A stretch of DNA of 64,000 nucleotides. It comes from Photobacterium sanguinicancri (GTDB lineage: Bacteria > Pseudomonadota > Gammaproteobacteria > Enterobacterales > Vibrionaceae). The notes beneath the pieces are model-generated. The model saw nothing but the letters and a program-made list of their open reading frames with translations. It ran no database searches and was not told where the DNA came from. Made by a program: the position numbers and the translations under genes. Numbering within the stretch: position 1 is the first letter of the stretch; each line of letters opens with the position of its first letter. The DNA lies in the NCBI RefSeq assembly GCF_024346675.1, contig NZ_AP024850.1:2728001-2792000 (forward strand), read 5' to 3'. This document shows, one piece after another, positions 8,228 to 16,376 of the stretch.

Positions 8228-11200
8228 TTACGACTTCGCTTCTGTGTGCGAGATATCACCGTGGGTTTGTCTAGCGACAAAGTCTTTTTGTAGCGCCAGT
8301 TCAAGCTGATCCGCCACATAACCCGGTGATTTGGTTTTCGCTGATAGCAAGCGGTACATCGCAGGGATCACGAACAAGGTCACGAATGTCGCAAAGGCCA
8401 TGCCGAAGAACACCACAGTACCCACTGCGATACGGCTTTCTGAACCCGCACCCGTTGATAAGATCAAAGGTACAGAACCAAACAGAGTGGTAAAGGCTGT
8501 CATCAAGATCGGGCGTAAACGACGTTCAGATGCTTCGATAATGGCTTTTTCAAACTCAACCCCTTTATCACGCAGCTGATTGGCAAACTCCACAATCAAG
8601 ATACCGTTTTTGGTTACCATACCGATGAGCATGATCATCCCGATTTGGCTGAAGATATTCAGGCTTTGTCCCAAAATAATCAGGCCCGCTAAGCCACCAA
8701 AGACCCCCATAGGGACAGTTAACATTACCACCAGTGGGTTAATGAAGCTCTCAAACTGCGCCGCTAGCACTAAGTACGCCACCAATAACGCCAAACCAAA
8801 CACTAATAAGATACTGCTTTGGTTTTCACGGAAATCTTTCGACTCACCCGCGTAATCAATCGTGATGTCTTTCGGCAAACGATCGATCGCTTCGCTATCT
8901 AAGAACTCTAACGCCTCACCCAAGGTATAGCCCGGCACTAAGTTAGCTTTTAGCGTGATCGACTTTTGCTTTTGGTTATGGCTCAGCTTTTGTGCTGACG
9001 CCACTTCTTCAACACTTGCAACAGACTCTAGGGTTAATAGCTCGCCACTACGTGAACGAACATAGATTTGGCTTAAATCGGTCGCGTTATTAAAGCTGTT
9101 TTCATCACCACGTAAATAGACATCGTATTCTTCACCACGCTCAACAAAGGTGGTTTCTGTGGTACCGCCGAGCATAATTTCCAATGTTTTGGCGATATCA
9201 GCAACCGGAATACCCAACTCTGCCGCGCGAGGACGATTCACACTGACGACGAGTTCAGGAGTGGTTTCTGCGTAATCGAGATCCGCACCTTCCATCATAG
9301 AGCTTTCTTCTGCCAAGTTTTTCAGCACCGTCGCCCACTCAAACAGCTCGGTATAATCCGCACCATTAAGCACAAACTGGACAGGCTCAGAAGAACCACC
9401 ACGGAAACCCGGCATGAACGGCCACACACGAACATCTGGAATACCCGTTAACGCTTTACGCACTTGGCTCAGCGCATCTGTCGCGCTAACGTCGCGCTCT
9501 AGCCAATCTTCAAGCTGCATAATAACGAAGCCCGTCTGATCCCCAGCTCGACCACCAAAAGCAGGTGTTTGGATACTGATAGATTTGATCACGCCCTCAC
9601 CCACCATAGGTAATAAACGACGTTCGACTTCTTCGACGTTACCCACCATACGGTTATAACTGGTGCCTTCAGCCCCTTTAACAAAAGCAAAGATCACACC
9701 ACGATCTTCTTGTGGTGCTAACTGAGCTGGGACAGATTTCAGCAAGACAAAACTCAAACCAATACAGGCTAATACCACAACAGGCGCGGCATAGCGGTAA
9801 CGTACGGCAGCGGTAACCCATTTACGGTAACCCGCTTCTAGCTTGGTAAAGCCTCGATCAACCCATTGATTGAATTTACTGTGCTTAACGTTGGCTTTTA
9901 ATAGCTTACTACCAAGTACAGGGCTTAATGTCAGTGCAATGATTGAGGAGAAGATCACCGACACCGCCAGCAATACCGAGAACTCAGTAAATAGCGGGCC
10001 AACCATCCCATCCATGAAGGAGATTGGCAGGAACACCATGACTAATACTACGGTGGTCGCGACTACCGCAAAACCCACTTCACGGGTGCCTTTATAAGCC
10101 GCTAGTAATGGCGGCTCGCCACGTTCAATATGGTGATAAATATTCTCGACTACGACTATGGCATCATCGACCACCAAGCCAATCGCCAGTATCAACGCCA
10201 TTAAGGTTAATAGGTTAATAGAGAAACCAAAGAAGTACGCCACCATAAAGGCCGAAATCAGCGAGACAGGCACAGTGATCGCAGGGATCAGAGTGGCACG
10301 TGCTTGGCCGATAAAGATGTACAACACCATGACAACCAGCATGCCAGTTACAAACAACGTGCTGTAAACTTCGTTGATTGAGCGTTCAATAAACACCGTT
10401 GAATCGTAATCAACATATAAAGAAGTCCCCTCGGGAATAAAACGCTGCATGCGTTCGACTTCTTCGTACACCCCTTTTGATACATTCAATGGGTTGGCAT
10501 CTGTCATGGTGATAATGCCAAGGCTTAGATTCGATACCCCGTTATTCTTAAAGGTCGCATTTTCGTTTTGCGCACCGATAGACACATCAGCCACGTCTTT
10601 CAGATAAATTGGCGAACCATCTTCGGCTGTACGCACCACCAAATAAGCGAAATCTTCTGCTGAACGATATAAACGCGCGGTACGTACCGACATGGTGGTC
10701 ATATCGTTACGCACAATACCGCCAGGCAGCTCTACGTTTTCTTCATTGAGCGCACTCACAATGTCTTGAGTGGTAATGCCGCGGCCTGCCATTTGATCGG
10801 GCTTTAGCTTTACATACATGACGCGGTACAGCGCACCGCTTAAATCCACCGAACTTACACCGTTAATTAAGCTAAAGCGGTCAGTTAACACGCGTTCGGC
10901 ATAATCGGTTAGCTGGGTTCGGTCCATCACGCTTGAGGTTAGATTGACGTAAACCGCAGGTTCACCACTGCCGTTATCTTTCGATACCACAGGATCATCA
11001 GCTTCATCAGGCAAACGGCGCTGTGCACGTGCCACCGCATCACGAATATCACTGACCCCTTCGGTTAGATTCCAATTCATCTCAAAGGTCACGCTGATCC
11101 GCGAAGAACCGTTACGTGTAGTTGATTGAATGGTGTCGATCCCGCTGATGCCTGAAAGTTCATCTTCCAACGGCGTGGTGATCCGACTTTCCATGATGGT

Positions 11201-11368
11201 TGCCGATGCCCCTTTATAAGAGGTATGGATCGACACCACAGGGCTTTCAACATCTGGCATTTCACGAACAGAGAGCTTAGAAAATGAAACAACACCAAAA
11301 ATGACCAACAATAAGCTCAGTACAATCGCGACCACAGGACGCTTTACAGAGACATCAGATAACCACAT
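8228..11368 (-). CDS. HAE1-type RND efflux permease
   Basis: The 1046-residue inner-membrane proton-antiporter exports hydrophobic compounds together with its periplasmic adaptor and an outer-membrane channel. It starts MWLSDVSVKRPVVAIVLS (first helix) and has two large periplasmic loops. The helix-4 proton-relay pair is intact (GLVVDDAIVVVEN), and the helix-10 lysine is present (GMVTKNGILIVEF). Its start overlaps the adaptor stop in TAATG, so translation is probably coupled. No outer-membrane factor is nearby; TolC is the likely partner. The true substrate cannot be read from sequence. It contrasts with the second RND pump at 24699-27887, which lacks part of the relay. Confidence 0.92.
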   Translation of the reverse strand: MWLSDVSVKRPVVAIVLSLLLVIFGVVSFSKLSVREMPDVESPVVSIHTSYKGASATIMESRITTPLEDELSGISGIDTIQSTTRNGSSRISVTFEMNWNLTEGVSDIRDAVARAQRRLPDEADDPVVSKDNGSGEPAVYVNLTSSVMDRTQLTDYAERVLTDRFSLINGVSSVDLSGALYRVMYVKLKPDQMAGRGITTQDIVSALNEENVELPGGIVRNDMTTMSVRTARLYRSAEDFAYLVVRTAEDGSPIYLKDVADVSIGAQNENATFKNNGVSNLSLGIITMTDANPLNVSKGVYEEVERMQRFIPEGTSLYVDYDSTVFIERSINEVYSTLFVTGMLVVMVLYIFIGQARATLIPAITVPVSLISAFMVAYFFGFSINLLTLMALILAIGLVVDDAIVVVENIYHHIERGEPPLLAAYKGTREVGFAVVATTVVLVMVFLPISFMDGMVGPLFTEFSVLLAVSVIFSSIIALTLSPVLGSKLLKANVKHSKFNQWVDRGFTKLEAGYRKWVTAAVRYRYAAPVVVLACIGLSFVLLKSVPAQLAPQEDRGVIFAFVKGAEGTSYNRMVGNVEEVERRLLPMVGEGVIKSISIQTPAFGGRAGDQTGFVIMQLEDWLERDVSATDALSQVRKALTGIPDVRVWPFMPGFRGGSSEPVQFVLNGADYTELFEWATVLKNLAEESSMMEGADLDYAETTPELVVSVNRPRAAELGIPVADIAKTLEIMLGGTTETTFVERGEEYDVYLRGDENSFNNATDLSQIYVRSRSGELLTLESVASVEEVASAQKLSHNQKQKSITLKANLVPGYTLGEALEFLDSEAIDRLPKDITIDYAGESKDFRENQSSILLVFGLALLVAYLVLAAQFESFINPLVVMLTVPMGVFGGLAGLIILGQSLNIFSQIGMIMLIGMVTKNGILIVEFANQLRDKGVEFEKAIIEASERRLRPILMTAFTTLFGSVPLILSTGAGSESRIAVGTVVFFGMAFATFVTLFVIPAMYRLLSAKTKSPGYVADQLELALQKDFVARQTHGDISHTEAKS

Positions 11369-12480
11369 TAGGCACCCGCCTTAATCTGAGTATCAGTCTT
11401 CGTCTTTTTTCCATCGGCCTGCTGCGCGGTCAAATCATTGACCGTTGCGCCATCTCGAATATTCACAAGTCCTTGCACCACGATGCGATCGCCAATGCCG
11501 ACACCCGACTCAATCACCACTTCATTTTCAATACGTGCACCCAGCTCAACTTGGGTGCGGTGAGCGATACCCGCGTCATCCACCACGTAAACAAAACGCT
11601 TAGAACCAGAATACTCAAGTGCTTGAACAGGAATAATCGCCGCATCTTGAGGGATAAAATCCAGATTGGCTGCCATTAGCATCCCAGGTTTGAGCTTGTT
11701 CTCTTTATTATCAAAGTTGACTCGCACACGGATATTCAAGGAATCACGCTGTACGCGAGAATCAATCGCGACAATTTTTCCGCTAAAAGCGGTATTCAGC
11801 CATGCCTGACTGGTGGCATTCACTGTCATGCCTTCACGAAGAAAAGAGAGGTATTGCTCTGGTACTTGAATATCAAGACGCATCTTAGAAAGATCATCAA
11901 GTGAGAACAGTTCAGTGCCTGTTGCCACTAAGTGTCCTTCGCTGAAATCAATCAAACCAACAGTGCCAGCAAACGGCGCGCGAATAGCATGATCATCCAG
12001 TTGGGCTTTGGCTGCATCTAATCGCGCATCAGCAATTTGAACGCTAGCAAGCTGGCCGTTTAATTCTGTTTGGGTTAACGCGCCACGTTTCACTAAGCGT
12101 TCAAATTCAACGTATTTACGCTTTTCATCAGCCAAGTAAGCTTTCGCTTCACTATAACTAGCACGTGCCTTTGCATCGTCAAGCTGTAAGAGTAAGTCAC
12201 CTTTATTCACTCGGCTATTCACACCAGCCGTAATACTATTTACCTTAGCTGACACTTCTGTTGCCACCATTACCGAGCGCTGCGCTTCCAGCTTACCCAC
12301 TAACGAAAGGGATTGAGCAACAGGTTCTGAAGCAACAACACCCGTTGTCACTGCGACAGCACGTTGCGCCGCCATACTTTTCGACGATTTTTCAGCCGCT
12401 TGCGATTCGCCATTAAAGATAAACTGACTACCACCAGCCAAAGCGACAGCCACAACAACAGCAACAATTACTTTTTTCAT
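11368..12480 (-). CDS. RND efflux periplasmic adaptor (membrane-fusion protein)
   Basis: The 370-residue protein begins with one N-terminal hydrophobic segment (signal anchor or cleaved signal near AGGSQFIFNGESQA). It then has the usual adaptor order: barrel-sandwich half-motif (VGKLEAQRSVMVATEVSAKV), alpha-helical hairpin (about residues 105-155, LADEKRKYVEFERLVKRG), second lipoyl half (IRAPFAGTVGLIDFSEG), beta-barrel, and membrane-proximal domain. It links the permease to an outer-membrane channel. It is the first gene of the two-gene operon and is divergent from the tRNA-Tyr array, 203 bp away. No regulator is adjacent. Confidence 0.9.
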   Translation of the reverse strand: MKKVIVAVVVAVALAGGSQFIFNGESQAAEKSSKSMAAQRAVAVTTGVVASEPVAQSLSLVGKLEAQRSVMVATEVSAKVNSITAGVNSRVNKGDLLLQLDDAKARASYSEAKAYLADEKRKYVEFERLVKRGALTQTELNGQLASVQIADARLDAAKAQLDDHAIRAPFAGTVGLIDFSEGHLVATGTELFSLDDLSKMRLDIQVPEQYLSFLREGMTVNATSQAWLNTAFSGKIVAIDSRVQRDSLNIRVRVNFDNKENKLKPGMLMAANLDFIPQDAAIIPVQALEYSGSKRFVYVVDDAGIAHRTQVELGARIENEVVIESGVGIGDRIVVQGLVNIRDGATVNDLTAQQADGKKTKTDTQIKAGA

Positions 12481-12621
12481 GATAAAAAAACCATATAAAT
12501 CTAGAGATCTAGCACTAGCTGAATAATATCTGAGTTATGTCACCTGCGCGGTAAAGAAATGTAAAGTTAAGCAATAAAGAGTCTAGCTAATACAATATGC
12601 CGAAAAATTCAGCAAGCGCGC

Positions 12622-12683
12622 AAAATTTAAAGAAAAAAGGTTTACAGCATCAGAGGGTTTGATATTATCCGCTCCGCACTTGT
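12622..12683 (+). promoter_or_regulatory. sigma-70 promoter of the tRNA-Tyr array with UP element and GC-rich discriminator
   Basis: TTTACA (12641-12646) and TATTAT (12663-12668) are spaced by 16 bp. An A/T-rich stretch (12622-12638) precedes the -35, like an UP element. After the -10 comes CCGCTCCGC, a GC-rich discriminator typical of stable-RNA promoters under stringent (ppGpp) control. Regulation is inferred from these elements. Confidence 0.75.
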
Positions 12684-12768
12684 GGAGGGGTTCCCGAGTG
12701 GCCAAAGGGAACAGATTGTAAATCTGTCGGCTCTGCCTTCGATGGTTCGAATCCATCTCCCTCCACCA
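12684..12768 (+). tRNA. tRNA-Tyr(GTA), copy 1 of 9
   Basis: 85-nt class II tRNA with GGAGGGG acceptor arm, GATTGTAAATC anticodon arm (anticodon GTA), a variable arm, TTCGAATC T-loop and an encoded CCA. It is the promoter-proximal copy. The spacer after it (70 bp) differs from the seven others and lacks their hairpin. Confidence 0.98.
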
Positions 12769-12838
12769 TCATTTATTGAAATGCGCTGTAGCGGGTTTCA
12801 ATTGGTTGAAAAGCCAAGACAATTTAGTAACACCCCGT

Positions 12839-12923
12839 GGAGGGGTTCCCGAGTGGCCAAAGGGAACAGATTGTAAATCTGTCGGCTCTGCCTTCGATGG
12901 TTCGAATCCATCTCCCTCCACCA
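12839..12923 (+). tRNA. tRNA-Tyr(GTA), copy 2 of 9
   Basis: Identical in sequence to copy 1, 85 nt with encoded CCA. The 72-bp spacer after it carries a CTGTAT/GTACAG hairpin (12959-12979). Confidence 0.98.
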
Positions 12924-12995
12924 TCTTTCTTGAAATTCGCAATAGCGCGTTTCAATTGCTGTATTTTTGCCAAGTACAGTGTAGCAACACCCCGT

Positions 12996-13080
12996 GGAGG
13001 GGTTCCCGAGTGGCCAAAGGGAACAGATTGTAAATCTGTCGGCTCTGCCTTCGATGGTTCGAATCCATCTCCCTCCACCA
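12996..13080 (+). tRNA. tRNA-Tyr(GTA), copy 3 of 9
   Basis: Identical 85-nt gene with CCA. The following 72-bp spacer has the same hairpin with a T-G closing pair. Confidence 0.98.
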
Positions 13081-13152
13081 TCTTTCTTGAAGTTCGCAAT
13101 AGCGCATTTCAATTGCTGTATTTTTGCCAAGTACAGTGTAGCAACACCCCGT

Positions 13153-13237
13153 GGAGGGGTTCCCGAGTGGCCAAAGGGAACAGATTGTAAATCTGTCGGC
13201 TCTGCCTTCGATGGTTCGAATCCATCTCCCTCCACCA
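13153..13237 (+). tRNA. tRNA-Tyr(GTA), copy 4 of 9
   Basis: Identical 85-nt gene with CCA. The following spacer has the C-G version of the hairpin (CTGTAC 13272-13277, GTACAG 13287-13292). Confidence 0.98.
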
Positions 13238-13308
13238 TCTTTCTTGAAATCCGCAATAGCGTGTTTCATTACTGTACTTTTGCCAAGTACAGTGTAGCAA
13301 CACCCCGT

Positions 13309-13393
13309 GGAGGGGTTCCCGAGTGGCCAAAGGGAACAGATTGTAAATCTGTCGGCTCTGCCTTCGATGGTTCGAATCCATCTCCCTCCACCA
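13309..13393 (+). tRNA. tRNA-Tyr(GTA), copy 5 of 9
   Basis: Identical 85-nt gene with CCA. The following 71-bp spacer has the T-A version of the hairpin (CTGTAT/ATACAG). Confidence 0.98.
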
Positions 13394-13464
13394 TCTTTCT
13401 GAAATCCGCAATAGCGCATTTCAATTGCTGTATTTTTGCCAAATACAGTGTAGCAACACCCCGT

Positions 13465-13549
13465 GGAGGGGTTCCCGAGTGGCCAAAGGGAACAGATTGT
13501 AAATCTGTCGGCTCTGCCTTCGATGGTTCGAATCCATCTCCCTCCACCA
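13465..13549 (+). tRNA. tRNA-Tyr(GTA), copy 6 of 9
   Basis: Identical 85-nt gene with CCA. The spacer after it again carries the T-A form of the hairpin. Confidence 0.98.
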
Positions 13550-13620
13550 TCTTTCTTGAAGTTCGCAGTAGCGCATTTCATTGCTGTATTTTTGCCAAAT
13601 ACAGTGTAGCAACACCCCGT

Positions 13621-13705
13621 GGAGGGGTTCCCGAGTGGCCAAAGGGAACAGATTGTAAATCTGTCGGCTCTGCCTTCGATGGTTCGAATCCATCTCCCTC
13701 CACCA
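13621..13705 (+). tRNA. tRNA-Tyr(GTA), copy 7 of 9
   Basis: Identical 85-nt gene with CCA. The spacer after it carries the T-A form of the hairpin. Confidence 0.98.
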
Positions 13706-13777
13706 TCTTTCTTGAAATCCGCAATAGCGTGTTTCAATTGCTGTATTTTTGCCAAATACAGTGTAGCAACACCCCGT

Positions 13778-13862
13778 GGAGGGGTTCCCGAGTGGCCAAA
13801 GGGAACAGATTGTAAATCTGTCGGCTCTGCCTTCGATGGTTCGAATCCATCTCCCTCCACCA
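13778..13862 (+). tRNA. tRNA-Tyr(GTA), copy 8 of 9
   Basis: Identical 85-nt gene with CCA. The spacer after it has the T-G form of the hairpin and a unique CAATACCCC in place of CAACACCCC. Confidence 0.98.
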
Positions 13863-13933
13863 TCTTTCTTGAAATTCGCAATAGCGCGTTTCATTGCTGT
13901 ATTTTTGCCAAGTACAGTGTAGCAATACCCCGT

Positions 13934-14018
13934 GGAGGGGTTCCCGAGTGGCCAAAGGGAACAGATTGTAAATCTGTCGGCTCTGCCTTCGATGGTTCGA
14001 ATCCATCTCCCTCCACCA
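13934..14018 (+). tRNA. tRNA-Tyr(GTA), copy 9 of 9
   Basis: Last identical copy, ending 6 bp before the terminator hairpin of the array. Confidence 0.98.
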
Positions 14019-14024
14019 TCATTC

Positions 14025-14053
14025 AAGCCAGTTGCGAAAGCAACTGGCTTTTT
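14025..14053 (+). terminator. rho-independent terminator of the tRNA-Tyr array
   Basis: A ten-bp stem AAGCCAGTTG/CAACTGGCTT with CGAAAG loop is followed by TTT. Confidence 0.9.
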
Positions 14054-14330
14054 CATGCCTGTTTTTCATGTAACCTCTTTGCATATCTAGAGCAACAGCA
14101 CTCAAAGAGCGCTATAACACAAAAGCTAGCGTTCAAAAATTAGAGCTCAAAACTAGACCTTAAAACTAGGGTTCATTGTGTTCTATAAGCCACCTCAGAT
14201 ACTGCTTTCATCATATATCACGCAAAATGCCACTTATTGCATATACTGGTATTACACATAATAAAAAACACAATATAAGCAGTAAGACGTATAATTACTT
14301 GTGTCGAGCGATTGGCATTAAGGATCAAGG
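14054..14330. other. intergenic, no gene seen
   Basis: AT-rich spacer between the array terminator and the response-regulator gene. It includes two loosely repeated AAAACTAG segments near 14148-14168. GGATCAAGG just before 14331 is a plausible ribosome-binding site for the next gene. No small gene or structured RNA was recognised. Confidence 0.5.
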
Positions 14331-16187
14331 ATGACGACAACTAACCTCAATGCTACACCCGCTATACATTGGGAAAAAATAAAAGTATTGATTGTCGATG
14401 ACCAACGTTCGGCATCAACTCTACTGAAAAGTTTACTCACGCCATTAGGTATTAAGCATATTGATCTTGCAGATACCTACGACGAAGCGGTCCGTGCCTG
14501 CCGAAAAACCCATTACAACGTACTCATAACAGACTACCATTTGAATCAAGTACTTAACGGCAGTGAATTAATTTGTTTATTGCGCAGTAAACGGCTCCTT
14601 TCCTCTGCCTGCGGTATCATGATGATCTCGGGTGATCACTCCACTGAAGTGATCTTATCTACCCTTTCTGTTCAGCCAGATTGTTTTTTATCAAAACCGA
14701 TCACCAATACCACACTCAAACAAAAGCTGACTCAAACACTAAAAGACAGCGAGATCCGTCAACCCGTTTATCACGCGCTTGAAATGCAACAAACAAAACG
14801 CGCGATCGAACTGTGTAAACAGCAATTAACCCAATTTGGTCATAACCAAAAACTGTCGGATTTATTACTCGATCTCTTGGTTGAAGAACAGGCTTGGCAG
14901 CAACTCCAGCCAATTTTGATATTTTTAACGGCTAAACATCCCAGCCATAAAGTGGCCGTTGTTGAAGCGAAAGTAATGGCGCATGAAGGACACTTAGAGC
15001 AAGCTATTCAACATTTAGAAGCCTTAATAGAACGCACGCCCCTTTGCATTGAAGCTTTTGATCTATTAGTGCAATATCAGCAAGTTAGCCATCGTCCCTT
15101 TGATGCTCTCGTCACCGCTAAACGTGCATTTCAATTAACACCGTCTGCAAGTCATCGGGCGCTAATTGTTGCTCAACAAGCCGCTGATTTAAATCAACCG
15201 GATGAACTGCTCAATGCAGGCCGCGTATTGGCAAATCACCTTCCTATTATTGATATCAGTTGGATTGTGCGCTTTGCCGAGTTTAATGCCATCTTTGAAC
15301 AGCTGTACTTCTCGCCACGCACCAACCAATCGCGTCGACAGTTACGCCAAGAGCTCAAAGGCATTCAACTACGCGCTTTTAGCCGTCTATTACCCGCCCA
15401 GCAACCATTTTTAACAACCTATGGTCATATCGTTAGAGCACGTTTTTACCTTAGCGAAAATAAACCGCTAAAAGCGAAACGTCGCGCGTTAATTGGATTG
15501 AGTTATTATTTTGAGAAAATCACTAAACTGCCATCAGTTATTTTGATCGAGCTCTTGCCTATTTTGATCAACCTGGGAGAAGTGTTGCTGATCAGCGAAG
15601 TTCATCAAACCTTAAGTTTGCGTGACCAATTCGATGGCCATAGCTTACAACGTATTGATGCACTGCGGAGCAACACTGAGTCAGCTAACAGCATTAAAAA
15701 TTTAGCGTTACAACTGAGTGAAGCGAAAGCATTGATCGTCAGCCATCCACAGCAAGCCATACGTTTATACGATCAGATTTTGATCCGCTACCCGTATAGT
15801 TCAGATGCTAACCTTGGTTATCTTGATGCATACAGCCGTCAAGGCTCTGTTCCAGAACCACAAGACCAAGCACTGCCACAAGACCAAGCACTACAACAAG
15901 ACCAGGAACTGCCCTTAGATCAGCAACAAACACGGCCTTATTCTCGGCTACGCCGCCAAGCGATTAGCGTGATGCCACTGCCTGCGGATTACGAGGCATG
16001 GCGAAGCCGTATCTTCGATCAGCTCGATAATACACCTTCGCAGCAATTCAACGAACCGCCAGTCAATAGTCCTTGTTTACTCTCTATAGATCTTGCGCCT
16101 AACACAGAGACTGCGCTAAATACCGATGTTTCAACTGTCGCAAGACCAGAAGTGATTGAACTGGCGCCAGTCAATCACACCCAATAA
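14331..16187 (+). CDS. Response regulator receiver domain with TPR-like C-terminal region
   Basis: The 618-residue protein opens with a receiver domain (about 17-135): acidic pair in LIVDDQ, phospho-acceptor Asp in LITDYH, and the conserved Lys in FLSKPI. The rest has no DNA-binding or enzymatic output domain. It is a long all-helical region with TPR-like helix pairs (EGHLEQAIQHLEALIERTP, FDALVTAKRAFQLTP). Near residues 505-535 there is a Gln/Asp/Pro repeat built on PQDQAL/QQDQEL, and the tail is low in complexity. Such proteins act through protein-protein contact, as in several Vibrio and Pseudomonas regulators; no partner kinase is nearby, so the pathway is unknown. Confidence 0.82.
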   Translation: MTTTNLNATPAIHWEKIKVLIVDDQRSASTLLKSLLTPLGIKHIDLADTYDEAVRACRKTHYNVLITDYHLNQVLNGSELICLLRSKRLLSSACGIMMISGDHSTEVILSTLSVQPDCFLSKPITNTTLKQKLTQTLKDSEIRQPVYHALEMQQTKRAIELCKQQLTQFGHNQKLSDLLLDLLVEEQAWQQLQPILIFLTAKHPSHKVAVVEAKVMAHEGHLEQAIQHLEALIERTPLCIEAFDLLVQYQQVSHRPFDALVTAKRAFQLTPSASHRALIVAQQAADLNQPDELLNAGRVLANHLPIIDISWIVRFAEFNAIFEQLYFSPRTNQSRRQLRQELKGIQLRAFSRLLPAQQPFLTTYGHIVRARFYLSENKPLKAKRRALIGLSYYFEKITKLPSVILIELLPILINLGEVLLISEVHQTLSLRDQFDGHSLQRIDALRSNTESANSIKNLALQLSEAKALIVSHPQQAIRLYDQILIRYPYSSDANLGYLDAYSRQGSVPEPQDQALPQDQALQQDQELPLDQQQTRPYSRLRRQAISVMPLPADYEAWRSRIFDQLDNTPSQQFNEPPVNSPCLLSIDLAPNTETALNTDVSTVARPEVIELAPVNHTQ

Positions 16188-16214
16188 CTCGGCAAATTAG
16201 GTATCGGCACAGAT

Positions 16215-16259
16215 AAAAAAATGCCCTCATGTTCAGACGACTATTGAACATGAAGGCAT
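16215..16259 (-). terminator. terminator of the racemase-YfcC operon
   Basis: Stem ATGCC-TCATGTTCA/TGAACATGA-GGCAT with one mismatch, followed on the minus strand by seven T. It also lies just past the plus-strand response-regulator gene. Confidence 0.85.
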
Positions 16260-16376
16260 AAATGTATTTATTACTGATTATTTAGTTTCTAACGTCTAAA
16301 TTCTCACTGTTTTATTATCATAGGTCTCTGTATACACAGACTTATACATAAGCTTATATATAGACTCGTTCAGGCA

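Larger units (their letters stand above)
12684..14018 (+). repeat. tandem array of nine tRNA-Tyr units, period 155-157 bp
   Basis: Units start at 12684, 12839, 12996, 13153, 13309, 13465, 13621, 13778 and 13934. The tRNA parts are identical. Spacers 2-8 (71-72 bp) are close copies of one another and spacer 1 is divergent, which suggests expansion and homogenisation by unequal crossover from an older pair. One promoter and one terminator frame the array. Confidence 0.95.

Noticed and set aside
12682..14056. Many long open frames (up to 309 codons) on both strands across the tRNA-Tyr array
   Set aside because: They are translations of the repeated tRNA and spacers; each unit gives the same spurious peptides. 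No ribosome-binding sites, and the tRNAs explain the sequence.
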